Origin: Sphingomonas adhaesiva
Lineage (GTDB): Bacteria > Pseudomonadota > Alphaproteobacteria > Sphingomonadales > Sphingomonadaceae
Length of the DNA stretch: 64,000 bases
Assembly (NCBI RefSeq): GCF_002374855.1
Contig: NZ_NWVC01000002.1
Location: forward strand, 186,001 to 250,000
Reading direction: 5' to 3'
Made by a program: the position numbers and the translations under genes. The notes beneath the pieces are model-generated. The model saw nothing but the letters and a program-made list of their open reading frames with translations. It searched no databases and was not told where the DNA came from. Of the stretch, positions 42,622-52,134 are shown piece after piece (position 1 is the first letter of the stretch; the number at the start of each line of letters is the position of its first letter).

Positions 42622-45438
42622 ATGCACCACGCCCGTCACGGCGCCCGCGCGATCGCGGGTGTCTCGCTCATCGCCCTTGCCGTCGCCGCGCTGCCCGCGC
42701 ACGCGAGCACCGATGCGGCCCCTTCGGCCACGGTCGAGGCGGTCGCCGGCCCCAGCGTGTCGGGCCATGTCTATGACGTGACGGGCGTCGCGCTGCCAGG
42801 TGCGCGCATCATCGTGGAGGGCACGGGCGCGCAGGCGACCACCGACCTGCAGGGCAGCTTCACCATCGCCACCCCCGATGCCAGCAGCGCGGTGACGCTG
42901 CTGGTCGACTATCTCGGCCGCCCGCCCTTCTCGATCACCGTCACGCCCGCCGAGCGTGCGCGCGACGTCGAGGTGACGATGCCCGGCGCCAGCAACAATG
43001 CGGGCGACATCGTCGTCGTCGGCGCCTCGCTGCTCGACAATACCGCCCGCGCGCTCAACCAGCAGCGGCAGGCCGACAATACCGTCACGATCATCTCCGC
43101 CGATGCGATCGGCCGCTTCCCCGATCCCAACATCGCCGAGGCGCTGCAGCGCGCGCCCGGCGTCGGGATCGAACGCGACCAGGGCGAGGGCCGCTACATC
43201 AACGTGCGCGGTGCGCCGTCCGAATGGTCGGCGATCTCGGTCGACGGCATCCAGATCCCGTCGGTCGATCCCACGACGCGCGCGGTCGATCTCGACACGC
43301 TGCCCTCGGATATCGTCGCCAACCTGGAAGTCACCAAGTCGCTGGTCCCCAGCCAGGATGCCGATTCGATCGCGGGCGCGGTCAACATCAGCACGCGCTC
43401 GCCCTTCGATCGCAAGGGCTTCGCGCTGACCGGCATGGCCGGCGCCAGCTACAACCAGTTCGGCAAGGGCAGCGACTATCGCGCATCGGGCGCGATCAGC
43501 GACCGGTTCGGCGCGGACCGGCAGTTCGGCCTGCTGCTGTCGGGCAGCTATTCGCGCACCCATCGCCGCCCCGACAATGTCGAGAACAGCTGGTCGATCC
43601 TGGGTGCCGGCCCGCGCGTCACCGAAACGCTGTTCAAGGATTACGACACCAAGCGGGAACGGATCGCCGGCACCGCGGCGTTCGAATGGCGCCCGACCGA
43701 TGCGACGCGCACCTGGGTGCGGGGCACCTATGCCCGGTTCGAGGATAACGAGTTCCGCGACCGCATCGGCATCACCTGGAACGCCGGCAACGCCGCGCCG
43801 GTCGCCGGTTCGACCGATACCGCCGCGACCTGGGCGAACACCCGCATCGAAAAGCAGGTGCGCCACCGCGTTCAGGTGAACGAGATCAAGACCATCACCG
43901 GCGGCATCGAACAGCAGCTGGGCGAAGGCCAGGTGCGCGCCGACGCGGCGTACAGCGAAACGTCGCAGACCTACCCGCGCCGCGACGAACTGCTGTTCCG
44001 CTCCACGCTGCGCCCGACGCTATCGTACGACTTCGGCCGCGACAGCGATCTGCCCAGCTACTCGCTGTTCACCAGCAAGGAGCATCTGCAGACCGGCACG
44101 TTCGGCTTCCGCGAGAATGCCTATCGGTCGAACACGACGAAGAACGACGAATTCACCGCGCAGATCCGTATGGACATTCCGCAGCCGCTGGGCAGCGGCA
44201 CCGCCACGCTGTCGGCGGGCGGCAAATACCGCGCGCGCAACATCACCGCCGATGAAGAGCGGCTGCGCGATCAGCGCGCCTCCGCCGCGCCGACGCAGAC
44301 GCTCGCCGGGCTGCTGTCCGACGAGGATTCGCGCAACTTCGACTATGATCTGGGCAAGCGGTTCAACACCGGGCTGGCGGATGCCTATTTCGACGCGACC
44401 AAGGCCGCCGCGCAGCGTCGCCTGCCGCAATCGGTCACCGCGGACTATCGCGCGACCGAGAAGATCCTGGGCATGTTCGGCATGGGCAAGTTCCAGTTCG
44501 GCGACACCACGCTGATCGCCGGCCTGCGCGTCGAGGTCACCGATTTCCGCAGCGAGGCGCCCAGCGTGGCGCGCAACGGCGCGATCACCACCGCGCGCGG
44601 CGACAACAACTACACCGACTTCTTCCCCAACCTGACGCTGCGTCAGGCGTTCACGCCCAATCTGATCGGACGCGCGGCGCTGACCCGCGCGATCAACCGC
44701 CCCAATTTCCCGCAGATCGCGCCGCGCGTGCTGGAAACGACCGAGGGCAGCACGATCCGCGTCGAATTCGGTAACCCCGATCTGCGCCCGACGCTGTCGA
44801 ACAATGTCGATGCCGGGCTGGAATATTACATCCACCCGCTCGGCATCATCGCGGTCAACGGCTTCTACAAGGATCTGACCGACTATCGCTACAACGTGAA
44901 CAGCACCGGCACCTATAACGGGGTCGCCGGCGCGTTCCTCAGCCGCCCGGTGAATGCGCGCACCGGCAAGCTGTACGGTGTCGAGGTGAACTGGCAGCAG
45001 CAGCTGGCGTTCCTGCCCGGCATGCTGGGCGGGTTCGGCGTCTTCGCCAATTACACCTATACCGATGGCGACGCGCGTTTCGACGCGCCGTTCGGCGGGC
45101 GCACCCGCTTCCGCCTGCCCGGCCAGTCGAAGCATATGTGGAACGCCTCGCTGTTCTACGAACGCGGCCCGGTGAACCTGCGCGTCGCCTATACCAAGCG
45201 CAGCGATTATCTGGACGAGATCAACGCCGACGACGCCCGGCTCGACCTGTATTGGGAAGGCCGCGGGCAGCTCGACGCGGCCGGCAGCTTCCAACTGACC
45301 AAGGCGCTGAACCTGTTCGTCGAGGGCAAGAACCTGACCAACACCGCGGGCGTGCGCTATTTCGGCGAGCGGCAGCGCGTCTACGAATATGAGAAGTTCG
45401 GCTACACGATCTTCGGCGGCGTGCGGGTGAAGCTGTGA
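42622..45438 (+). CDS. TonB-dependent outer-membrane receptor (phytase-linked)
   Basis: A 938-residue receptor. The ATG 42622 has GGGGGAA upstream and gives a signal peptide ending AHAS. Residues about 45-125 are a carboxypeptidase-regulatory-like N-terminal domain (VSGHVYDVTGVALPGARIIV). Then comes a TonB-box-like DIVVVGA, the plug (GRFPDPNIAEALQRAPGVGI, YINVRGAP), and a 22-strand barrel ending YGEKFGYTIFGG-like (KFGYTIFGGVRVKL). The next gene, a phytase, starts inside its stop, so it probably imports phytate products or inositol phosphates. Substrate is inferred by context. Confidence 0.9.
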   Translation: MHHARHGARAIAGVSLIALAVAALPAHASTDAAPSATVEAVAGPSVSGHVYDVTGVALPGARIIVEGTGAQATTDLQGSFTIATPDASSAVTLLVDYLGRPPFSITVTPAERARDVEVTMPGASNNAGDIVVVGASLLDNTARALNQQRQADNTVTIISADAIGRFPDPNIAEALQRAPGVGIERDQGEGRYINVRGAPSEWSAISVDGIQIPSVDPTTRAVDLDTLPSDIVANLEVTKSLVPSQDADSIAGAVNISTRSPFDRKGFALTGMAGASYNQFGKGSDYRASGAISDRFGADRQFGLLLSGSYSRTHRRPDNVENSWSILGAGPRVTETLFKDYDTKRERIAGTAAFEWRPTDATRTWVRGTYARFEDNEFRDRIGITWNAGNAAPVAGSTDTAATWANTRIEKQVRHRVQVNEIKTITGGIEQQLGEGQVRADAAYSETSQTYPRRDELLFRSTLRPTLSYDFGRDSDLPSYSLFTSKEHLQTGTFGFRENAYRSNTTKNDEFTAQIRMDIPQPLGSGTATLSAGGKYRARNITADEERLRDQRASAAPTQTLAGLLSDEDSRNFDYDLGKRFNTGLADAYFDATKAAAQRRLPQSVTADYRATEKILGMFGMGKFQFGDTTLIAGLRVEVTDFRSEAPSVARNGAITTARGDNNYTDFFPNLTLRQAFTPNLIGRAALTRAINRPNFPQIAPRVLETTEGSTIRVEFGNPDLRPTLSNNVDAGLEYYIHPLGIIAVNGFYKDLTDYRYNVNSTGTYNGVAGAFLSRPVNARTGKLYGVEVNWQQQLAFLPGMLGGFGVFANYTYTDGDARFDAPFGGRTRFRLPGQSKHMWNASLFYERGPVNLRVAYTKRSDYLDEINADDARLDLYWEGRGQLDAAGSFQLTKALNLFVEGKNLTNTAGVRYFGERQRVYEYEKFGYTIFGGVRVKL

Positions 45439-46472
45439 GGTTCGCTCCCCTCGCCTGCGCGACCGTCGCGCTGGCGGCGTGCGCGACGGTTCCCCCCGCC
45501 GCCACGCCGACGGTGGACGTCGCGCCGACCGTCGCCGCCAGCGCGGAAACCGATCCGGTCGACACCGCGGCGGATGCGGCGGACGATCCCGCGATCTGGC
45601 GCAACCCGCGTGACCCCGCGAAAAGCCTGGTGATCGGCACCGACAAAAAAGCCGGCATCCACGTCTACGACCTGGCCGGCAAGCGCGTGTCGTTCACCGC
45701 AGCCGCGCGGCTCAACAACGTCGACCTGCGCGACCTGGGCGGGCGCGTGATCGTCGCGGCCAGCGACCGTGCCGACGTGACGCAGGGGCATGTTGCGCTG
45801 TTCACGCTCGACACCGCCGCCGCGCGGCTGGTGCCGATGGGCCGCTATCCCTCCGGCGCGGGTGAAGCCTATGGCATGTGCCTGTGGCGCCGCGCGAAGG
45901 ACGGCGCGCTGTTCGGCTTCGTGGTGATGAAGGACGGGCGGATCGACCAGGTCGCGATCGACCTGGCCGCGCCGGCGCCGAAGGTCACCACCGTCCGCTC
46001 GATGAAGCTGGGGACGCAGGCCGAGGGCTGCGTGGTCGATGACCGCACCGGCCTGCTCTACGTCGCGGAGGAAGACGTCGGGCTGTGGCGCTTCGCAGCC
46101 GATCCGGCCGCGCCGACCACCGCGACCGCGATCGCGCAGGTCGACGGGCGCACGCTGGTCGCCGACGCGGAGGGGCTGGCGCTCGCCCCGCGCGGCCGCA
46201 CCGGCGGCTATCTGGTCGTGTCGAGCCAGGGCGACAACGCCTATACCCTGTATCGCCTGCCCGGCGTCACCTACGCAGGGCGCTTCCGCATCGGCGGCGG
46301 CGCGATCGACGGGACCAGCGACACCGACGGTATCGAACTGGCGCTCGGCGATTTCGGCCCCGACTATCCCGCCGGGCTGTTCGTGGCGCAGGACGGCGAC
46401 AATGCGCCCGCCACGCAGAACTTCAAATATGTCAGCTGGGCCAGGGTGCTGCGCGCGCTGAAGCTGCGCTGA
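45435..46472 (+). CDS. Beta-propeller phytase (3-phytase-like), lipoprotein
   Basis: A 345-residue protein starting at GTG 45435, overlapping the TonB receptor stop. The N-terminus is a lipoprotein signal with lipobox LAAC, Cys at 16. The mature region has the phytase family opening DAADDPAIWRNPRDP, then LVIGTDKKAGIHVYDL, YGMCLWRRAKDGALFGFVVM, GCVVDDRTGLLYVAEEDVGL and a DTDGIEL segment. Such enzymes are calcium-dependent six-bladed propellers that release phosphate from phytate. With the receptor this makes a likely phosphate-scavenging unit. Confidence 0.9.
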   Translation: MRFAPLACATVALAACATVPPAATPTVDVAPTVAASAETDPVDTAADAADDPAIWRNPRDPAKSLVIGTDKKAGIHVYDLAGKRVSFTAAARLNNVDLRDLGGRVIVAASDRADVTQGHVALFTLDTAAARLVPMGRYPSGAGEAYGMCLWRRAKDGALFGFVVMKDGRIDQVAIDLAAPAPKVTTVRSMKLGTQAEGCVVDDRTGLLYVAEEDVGLWRFAADPAAPTTATAIAQVDGRTLVADAEGLALAPRGRTGGYLVVSSQGDNAYTLYRLPGVTYAGRFRIGGGAIDGTSDTDGIELALGDFGPDYPAGLFVAQDGDNAPATQNFKYVSWARVLRALKLR

Positions 46473-46486
46473 CCGGCGGCGCAAGT

Positions 46487-46519
46487 CCCGTCACCCCGGA
46501 TTACCTCCGGGGTGACGGG
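46487..46519. terminator. Bidirectional hairpin, short form of the intergenic palindrome
   Basis: CCCGTCACCCCGGA and TCCGGGGTGACGGG form a perfect 14-bp stem around TTACC between the convergent phytase and deaminase genes. The arms share the CGTCACCCCGGA core of the 96-base palindromic elements at 19528 and 25721. It may act as a terminator for both genes. Confidence 0.75.
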
Positions 46520-46524
46520 TTGCG

Positions 46525-47016
46525 CTACATATTCGCCTGCTCTTCGAACGGCAGGTCGGCGTCGGGCGGATAATAGAGGCGCGCGCACTCCTCGCGCAGG
46601 CACCCGCCCTCGATCACGATATCGTTGCGATACGCATCGGCGATGAACGACAGCGTGTCGACGTGCCGCGCCTCGAAGTACATTTCGTGCACATCGTCGC
46701 GCCCCGCGCCGTAGACGACGCGCCCGACCTTCGACCAGATCGACGCCATCGTGCACATCCCGCACGGCTGGAGCGTCGAATACAGCGTCGCGCCCCGCAG
46801 CTCCAACTCGCCGATCCCCTCGCACGCGCGGCGGATCGCCATCATCTCGGCATGGGCAGTGGCGTCGGGCAGTTCCTCGGTCTGGTTACGCTCGCCCGAT
46901 ATCTCGCGCCCACCCAGTACGATCACCGATCCCAGCGGCGACGTCGACGGGTCGGATCCCTTCGATTTGGCGATCGCGATCGCGCGGCGCATCCAGCGTT
47001 CGTCTTCCTCGGTCAT
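46525..47016 (-). CDS. Nucleoside or guanine deaminase (CDA family)
   Basis: A 163-residue zinc-dependent deaminase with the metal site ATAHAEMMAIRRACEGIG and PCGMCTMASIWSKVGRVVYG. It starts at ATG 47016, with GGAGG just upstream. The C-terminal region (NDIVIEGGCLREECARLYY) fits a CDA-family purine or pyrimidine deaminase. Substrate may be guanine, cytosine or a nucleoside. It converges with the phytase gene and follows an acyl-CoA dehydrogenase. Confidence 0.85.
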   Translation of the reverse strand: MTEEDERWMRRAIAIAKSKGSDPSTSPLGSVIVLGGREISGERNQTEELPDATAHAEMMAIRRACEGIGELELRGATLYSTLQPCGMCTMASIWSKVGRVVYGAGRDDVHEMYFEARHVDTLSFIADAYRNDIVIEGGCLREECARLYYPPDADLPFEEQANM

Positions 47017-47093
47017 CGGCACCTCCGTCGGCCCAACGCCGGAACACGCCGGAAAGGCCCGGGGGTGGTGCGACGACCGCAGCAGCGCCGCGC

Positions 47094-48320
47094 TCAACAG
47101 GCGTTCATGGCGTTATATTCGGTGATCTTCTGCTTGCCGAGCTGGCTCATGTGCACCTCGTCCGGCCCATCGGCCAGCCGCAGGAAGCGGTTGAGCGTGA
47201 AGAACTCCGCAACCGGCGTATCGTCGCTGACGCCCATGCCGCCGTGGCTCTGGATCGCGCGGTCGGCGACCGTCTGCGCCATCTGCGGCGCGATCACCTT
47301 GATCGCGGCGATCAGGTCCTTGGCGTCCTTGTTGCCGAACCGGTCCATCCGGTCGGCCGCCTTCAGCGTCAGCAGCCGCGCCATCTCCACCTCGCAGAAA
47401 CTGCGCGCGACATCCTGGCGGATCGAGGATTGGTCCGACAGCTTGCGCCCGAAGGCGACGCGATTCTCGACGCGGCGCGCCATGATCTCCAGCGCGCGCT
47501 GCGCCTGCCCGATCGAGCGCATGCAATGGTGGATGCGCCCCGGCCCCAGCCGCCCCTGCGCGATCTCGAACCCCCGCCCCTCGCCCAGGATCAGGTTCTC
47601 GCGCGGGACGCGCACGTCGTCGAAGCGCAATTCGCACTCGCCACCCGGCGAATTCAGACTGCCGAACACGCGCTGGTGGCGCACCACCGTCACGCCGGGC
47701 GTGCCCTTCGGCACGATGATGGTCGAATGCTGCAGGTGGCGGGGGGCGTCGAAATCGGTCTTCCCCATTACCAGCATCACCGCGCATTGCGGGTGCATAT
47801 AATTGGAAATCCACCATTTACGCCCGTTGATGACGTAATCGTCGCCATCCGGCGTGATCGACATTTCGAGGTTGGTGGCATCGGACGAGGCGACCTGCGG
47901 CTCGGTCATCACATAGGCGGAGCGGATCTCGCCGGCCAGCAACGGCTTCAGCCAGGCCTGCTGCTGATCAGGGCTACCGTACCGGGCCAGCACCTCCATG
48001 TTGCCGGTATCGGGAGCGGAACAGTTGAACACCTCGCTCGACCACGGCACGCGGCCCATGATCTCCGCCAGCGGGGCATATTCCAGGTTCGTCAGCCCCG
48101 GCGACCAATGGCCATATTCGTGCGGCAGGAACAGGTTCCACAGCCCCTCCGCCTTCGCGCGTGCCTTCAACGGCTCCAGCCCCGGCCATTCCCGCCACAG
48201 GTTGTTCTGGTCGATGACGAAGGCGTGGCGCTCGCGCTCGACGGGATAGACATGCTCGGCCATGAAGGCTTCCAGCCGGGCAATGAGTTCGCGGGTCTTG
48301 TCGGTATAGTCGAAGATCAT
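47094..48320 (-). CDS. Acyl-CoA dehydrogenase
   Basis: A 408-residue flavoenzyme of the ACAD family: FLPHEYGHWSPGLTNLEYAP, YVMTEPQVASSDATNLEMSI, WWISNYMHPQCAVMLVMGKT, and the C-terminal AIQSHGGMGVSDDTPVAEFF. This subgroup resembles ACAD10/11-type enzymes often linked to phosphotransferase-like proteins that act on 4-hydroxy acyl-CoA. The upstream phosphotransferase gene fits that pairing. The substrate is inferred, not shown. Confidence 0.9.
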   Translation of the reverse strand: MIFDYTDKTRELIARLEAFMAEHVYPVERERHAFVIDQNNLWREWPGLEPLKARAKAEGLWNLFLPHEYGHWSPGLTNLEYAPLAEIMGRVPWSSEVFNCSAPDTGNMEVLARYGSPDQQQAWLKPLLAGEIRSAYVMTEPQVASSDATNLEMSITPDGDDYVINGRKWWISNYMHPQCAVMLVMGKTDFDAPRHLQHSTIIVPKGTPGVTVVRHQRVFGSLNSPGGECELRFDDVRVPRENLILGEGRGFEIAQGRLGPGRIHHCMRSIGQAQRALEIMARRVENRVAFGRKLSDQSSIRQDVARSFCEVEMARLLTLKAADRMDRFGNKDAKDLIAAIKVIAPQMAQTVADRAIQSHGGMGVSDDTPVAEFFTLNRFLRLADGPDEVHMSQLGKQKITEYNAMNAC

Positions 48321-48346
48321 GGTCGGTTCCTGTCAGACGGTCGGTG

Positions 48347-49420
48347 TCAGACGATCGGCCGGTCGATGCGGCGCAGCGCACGCTCGAACAGCGCGACGGC
48401 ATGGGCGTGGAGCTGGTCGCCGATCGCCTGCGGCGTCAGCCCGGCGATCGCGCGGGCATGGCTGCCCTCCAGGATCGCGCCCAGCTTGAACGGGGCCAGC
48501 ACGGCATACCAGCGCGCGTCCTGCGCGCTGCGCCCCGTGGCGGAAAGGTAGCGGTCGACCACCTCGCCCAGCGTGGGAAAGCCGTCCCACGGCGTCACCG
48601 CCACGCGGTGCGTGTCCTCATCCGGGTCATGCCAGGTCGCGGTCAGCCACCCCAGGTCGAGCAAAGGGTCGCCGCGGCTCGCCAGTTCCCAGTCGACGAT
48701 CGCCGCCAGTTGCGGCCCGTCGGGGCGGTACATCACATTGGCCAGGTGATAGTCGCCGTGGATCAGCCCTGGCCGCATCGCCGCCGGCCGGTGCGCGTCG
48801 AGCCAGCGGCAGATCGGTTCCACCTGCGGCAGCGCGGCCAGCCCCGGCCAGCCGTCGAACTGCGTGTAGCTGTCCAGCTGCGCACGCCAGCGCGATGCCT
48901 GCCGCTCGATCCATCCGGCCAGCTTGCCCAGTCCGTCAAGCCCCGCCGCTGCGGGGTCGATCCGCGACAGCGCCACCGCGCCGTCGACGATCGCCTCCCC
49001 CATGCCGCGGCGGATCGCCGCGCTGCCGGCATGCAGCGGCGGCAGCACGACCGTCGCGTTGAACCCCTCGACCGGCTCCATCAGGTAGAAGGCCGTGCCC
49101 AGCACAGCCGGATCCGGCTCCCCCGCGATGAAGCCGGGATGCGGCACGTCGGTGCCCGCCAGCGCGGACAGCACCGTCATCTCGCGCCGCATCACGGCGT
49201 CGCTTTCCGCGCGCGGGCGGCGCGGCGGGCGGCGCAGGACATAGTCGCGGCCCGCGCGTGCGAAGCGTAGCAGGATGTTCTGCGTCCCCCCGCCCAGCGT
49301 CTCGACCCGCTCGATCGGCACGCCGGCGCCCAGCGCACGTCCGTCCATCCAGCGCGCCAGCGCGGCAAGGTCGATCACCTCGGCCCACGCCTCGCGATCA
49401 TGGCTCAGCGTCCCGCTCAC
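48347..49420 (-). CDS. APH-type phosphotransferase family protein
   Basis: A 357-residue kinase-like protein. It begins at GTG 49420, overlapping the SDR stop (GTGA). The nucleotide loop ETLGGGTQNILLRF, the catalytic LIHGDYHLANVMYRPDG, and metal motif AAIVDWELASRGDP are all intact. These proteins are often adjacent to acyl-CoA dehydrogenases and resemble the kinase half of ACAD10/11, phosphorylating hydroxyacyl-CoA. With the ACAD and SDR it forms a three-gene catabolic operon. Confidence 0.88.
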   Translation of the reverse strand: MSGTLSHDREAWAEVIDLAALARWMDGRALGAGVPIERVETLGGGTQNILLRFARAGRDYVLRRPPRRPRAESDAVMRREMTVLSALAGTDVPHPGFIAGEPDPAVLGTAFYLMEPVEGFNATVVLPPLHAGSAAIRRGMGEAIVDGAVALSRIDPAAAGLDGLGKLAGWIERQASRWRAQLDSYTQFDGWPGLAALPQVEPICRWLDAHRPAAMRPGLIHGDYHLANVMYRPDGPQLAAIVDWELASRGDPLLDLGWLTATWHDPDEDTHRVAVTPWDGFPTLGEVVDRYLSATGRSAQDARWYAVLAPFKLGAILEGSHARAIAGLTPQAIGDQLHAHAVALFERALRRIDRPIV

Positions 49421-50157
49421 GTCAGGCTCAGCCCCCCGTCGACCACCAGGGTGTGGCCGGTGACATAGCCGGCCAGCGGCGAGGCGAGGAACAGCGCGGC
49501 GTTCGCCATGTCCTGCGGTGTCCCCTCCCGTCCGTCGGGAATGGCGGCCAGCGCCGCGGCCTTTCGCTGCGGATCGCCGGTGGTGACCGCGGTCAGCTTG
49601 GTCGCGACCAGTCCGGGCGCGATGCCGTTGACGCGGATGCCCTCGCGCGCCCACGCCTTGCCCAGCACCTTCGTCAGGCTGATCGCGCCGGCCTTCGACG
49701 CGCTATAGGCCGGGTTGCCGATATTCGCCTGAAAGCCGGAGATCGAGCTGACCACGATCATCGCGCCCCCGCCCCCGGCGGACAGCATCGCGCGGAACCT
49801 GCCCGCGATCGCCATCAGGCTGTCGAGGTTGACCGCCATCACCCGGTCCCAGCCGTCACGTTCGAATTCGCCGCGCTTATAGACGACCGTGCCCTGCGAC
49901 TGGACCAGCACGTCCAGCGTGTCGAACGGCGCGGCCCAGGCATCGACGGCATCGCGATCGCCGACGTCGACGCAGGAATAGTTCAGCCCGGTCAGGTCGC
50001 AGCCGTCCTCCCCGTCGTAATCCGATGCGGCGGCGCGCGTTCCCCATACGTGAACCTCGGCACCGGCGGCGCGAAAGCCCTGCGCGATACCGTTGCCGAT
50101 CCCGCTCGACCCGCCGACCACCAGCACGCGCCGGCCCGTGAAATCCAGTGCGATCAT
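49417..50157 (-). CDS. SDR family oxidoreductase
   Basis: A 246-residue short-chain dehydrogenase: cofactor motif LVVGGSSGIGNGIAQ, catalytic Ser in MIVVSSISGFQANIG, YSASKAGAISLTKVL, and the usual GIRVNGIAPGLVATKL. It probably oxidises a hydroxy acid or acyl-CoA intermediate for the downstream kinase-ACAD pair. A LysR gene is divergent (89 bases apart) and is the likely regulator. Confidence 0.9.
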   Translation of the reverse strand: MIALDFTGRRVLVVGGSSGIGNGIAQGFRAAGAEVHVWGTRAAASDYDGEDGCDLTGLNYSCVDVGDRDAVDAWAAPFDTLDVLVQSQGTVVYKRGEFERDGWDRVMAVNLDSLMAIAGRFRAMLSAGGGGAMIVVSSISGFQANIGNPAYSASKAGAISLTKVLGKAWAREGIRVNGIAPGLVATKLTAVTTGDPQRKAAALAAIPDGREGTPQDMANAALFLASPLAGYVTGHTLVVDGGLSLT

Positions 50158-50204
50158 CGCGCCACCTCTCCCGTGGCGGCGGAGGATCGGTGATCGGACC
50201 GGGC

Positions 50205-50246
50205 GTGTCCAATATCGAATTCCTTGAACGACGATCGGATATTCTT
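50205..50246. promoter_or_regulatory. Candidate LysR-type site
   Basis: AATATC (50211-50216) and GATATT (50238-50243) form an inverted repeat with 21 bases between the arms, just upstream of the LysR start and 54 bases from the SDR start. The spacing is larger than the usual T-N11-A, so it is only a candidate. Confidence 0.3.
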
Positions 50247-51164
50247 ATGGATCGCAGCATGGATTTAGACGCCAGGCCGCACCGCGCCTTCATCGCGATC
50301 GCCGAAACCGGCTCGTTCAGCCGCGCCGCCGCGATGCTGCACATCAGCCAGCCCGCGCTGTCGGCGCAGATCAAGGAATTCGAGCGGCGGCTGGGCTTCC
50401 GCCTGCTCGACCGTACCAGTCGCAAGGTATCGCTGACGATCGAGGGCCGGCTGTTTCTTGACCGGTCGCGCCGGCTGGTCAGGGAAACCGAATGGGCGAA
50501 CAATGCCGCGCGCGACATCCGCAACAACCAGCTGCGCGTCGGCACGGCGCATTACACCGCCGAGATTGCGGAGCGGAACCGCATCATCGACGATTTCGTC
50601 GCTGGGCAGCCGGACGTGCCGCTGCGCGTCATGCGCCGCAGCGCCGAGCAGCTGCGCGACGACCTCGATCGCGGCGACATCGACATCGCGATCACGCTGC
50701 AACTAGTCCCGCCCGACGACACGCCCACGCGCGCGGACGCGGCGCCCAGTTGGGTGGTCGCCGAACGCGCCCTGACCCTGCAACTGCCGCATGGCGACGA
50801 GCTGGCCCACGGAGCGGAGGCGATCCCGGCCGCGGCGCTGCGCGGGCGTGCGATCGCGATGATCGACCGGTCGCATGGCGTCGCGATCGCCGAGAGCGTC
50901 GGGAAGGCGATCGTCGATGCCGGCGCCCAGCCCCGCTCCCTGCCGGAAGGCGACGGCAAGGCGGTGCTGCGGCAAAGCGCCCGGCTGGGCATCGCCGCGG
51001 TCGACCTGGGATGGTTCGACCCGCCCTGCGCCACCACCGTGCGCCGCGCGGTGGAGGGATGGACGGTGCACACGCGATTGGTGGCGATGGCCAACCCCGG
51101 ACGCCGCCGTGCCGGTACGGACCGGTTCATCGACCGGCTGCGCGCGGTGGCGCCGCCGTCCTGA
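50247..51164 (+). CDS. LysR family transcriptional regulator
   Basis: A 305-residue regulator. The N-terminal helix-turn-helix is clear: FIAIAETGSFSRAAAMLHIS, QPALSAQIKEFERRLGFRLL, DRTSRKVSLTIEGRLFLDRS. The start ATG 50247 is chosen because the frame upstream runs across the intergenic region. The effector domain has IDIAITLQLVPP. It is divergent from the SDR-kinase-ACAD operon, as LysR genes usually are from their targets. Confidence 0.9.
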   Translation: MDRSMDLDARPHRAFIAIAETGSFSRAAAMLHISQPALSAQIKEFERRLGFRLLDRTSRKVSLTIEGRLFLDRSRRLVRETEWANNAARDIRNNQLRVGTAHYTAEIAERNRIIDDFVAGQPDVPLRVMRRSAEQLRDDLDRGDIDIAITLQLVPPDDTPTRADAAPSWVVAERALTLQLPHGDELAHGAEAIPAAALRGRAIAMIDRSHGVAIAESVGKAIVDAGAQPRSLPEGDGKAVLRQSARLGIAAVDLGWFDPPCATTVRRAVEGWTVHTRLVAMANPGRRRAGTDRFIDRLRAVAPPS

Positions 51165-51171
51165 CCTGACC

Positions 51172-52125
51172 CTAGTCGCGCACGACGCAGCGAAAGCCGA
51201 TATGCGTGGTGGCGCTGTCCACCGGCTGCGCGTGGCGCGCCGCCGGGCGATAGCGCTGACAATAGTTTTCCGCGCACAGATGCGACCCGCCCTTCAGCAC
51301 CTTGCGCGGGATGCGCACCTGCGGGGACGACGGATCGTAACTGTCGCGCTCACGCCCGCCGCGCGGATCGGGGATCGCGCAACAGGCGCCGGGCGGCTTC
51401 TTACCGGCCGGCTTGCGGTCGCCGGCGCCGGGCTGCGCATACCAGTCCGCCGTCCATTCCCAGACATTGCCGATCATGTCGTACAGGCCATAGCCGTTGG
51501 CCGGAAAATGCCGCACCGGCGACGTCCGCTCGAACCCGTCGAGCAGCGTGTTGGCGAACGGGAACAGCCCCTGCCAGTAATTGGCCATCATCGCCCCGCC
51601 GGGCGCCAACTGGTCGCCCCACGCGAATTCGCTGTCCGTGCCGCCGCGCGCGGCATATTCCCATTCCGCCTCGGTCGGCAGCGACTTGCCCGCCCAGCGC
51701 GCATAGGCGTCCGCATCCTCATATGCGACATGCACGACGGGGTGATCCTCCAGCCCGTCCGTGCTGCTGTCCGGTCCCAGCGGATGCCGCCAGTCGGCGC
51801 CGGGGCGCCACTGCCACCATTGCGCAGGGTCTCCCAGATCGACCGGCCCGGCCGCCTTCCGGAACACCAGCGAACCCGCGACGGCCGATGCGGGATCGAG
51901 GCCGGGATAGTCGGCGGGATCGGGGGCGATCTCCGCGCGCGTGCGATAACCGGTCGCCGCGACGAAGGCGGCGAACTGCGCGTTGGTCACCGGCGTCTCG
52001 TCGATCCGGAAGGAGGCGACGCGCACCCGGCGCACCGGCGCTTCCTCGGGATAGAAGCGCGCCGATCCCATGCGGAACGTGCCGCCCTCGATCCGGCGCA
52101 TCCCATCGCGTGGGGTTCCGGTCAT
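51172..52125 (-). CDS. Formylglycine-generating enzyme family protein
   Basis: A 317-residue FGE/SUMF1-type protein. It has EGGTFRMGSARFYPEEAPVR, ETPVTNAQFAAFV, LPTEAEWEYAARGG, and GLYDMIGNVWEWTADWY. The C-terminus has C284 and C289 in GGSHLCAENYCQRYR, the paired copper-binding cysteines of true FGE, so it should convert sulfatase Cys to formylglycine. No sulfatase gene is in the window. It is the last gene of an operon with MaiA- and FAH-like genes. Confidence 0.88.
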   Translation of the reverse strand: MTGTPRDGMRRIEGGTFRMGSARFYPEEAPVRRVRVASFRIDETPVTNAQFAAFVAATGYRTRAEIAPDPADYPGLDPASAVAGSLVFRKAAGPVDLGDPAQWWQWRPGADWRHPLGPDSSTDGLEDHPVVHVAYEDADAYARWAGKSLPTEAEWEYAARGGTDSEFAWGDQLAPGGAMMANYWQGLFPFANTLLDGFERTSPVRHFPANGYGLYDMIGNVWEWTADWYAQPGAGDRKPAGKKPPGACCAIPDPRGGRERDSYDPSSPQVRIPRKVLKGGSHLCAENYCQRYRPAARHAQPVDSATTHIGFRCVVRD

Positions 52126-52134
52126 CGCCTGCCC

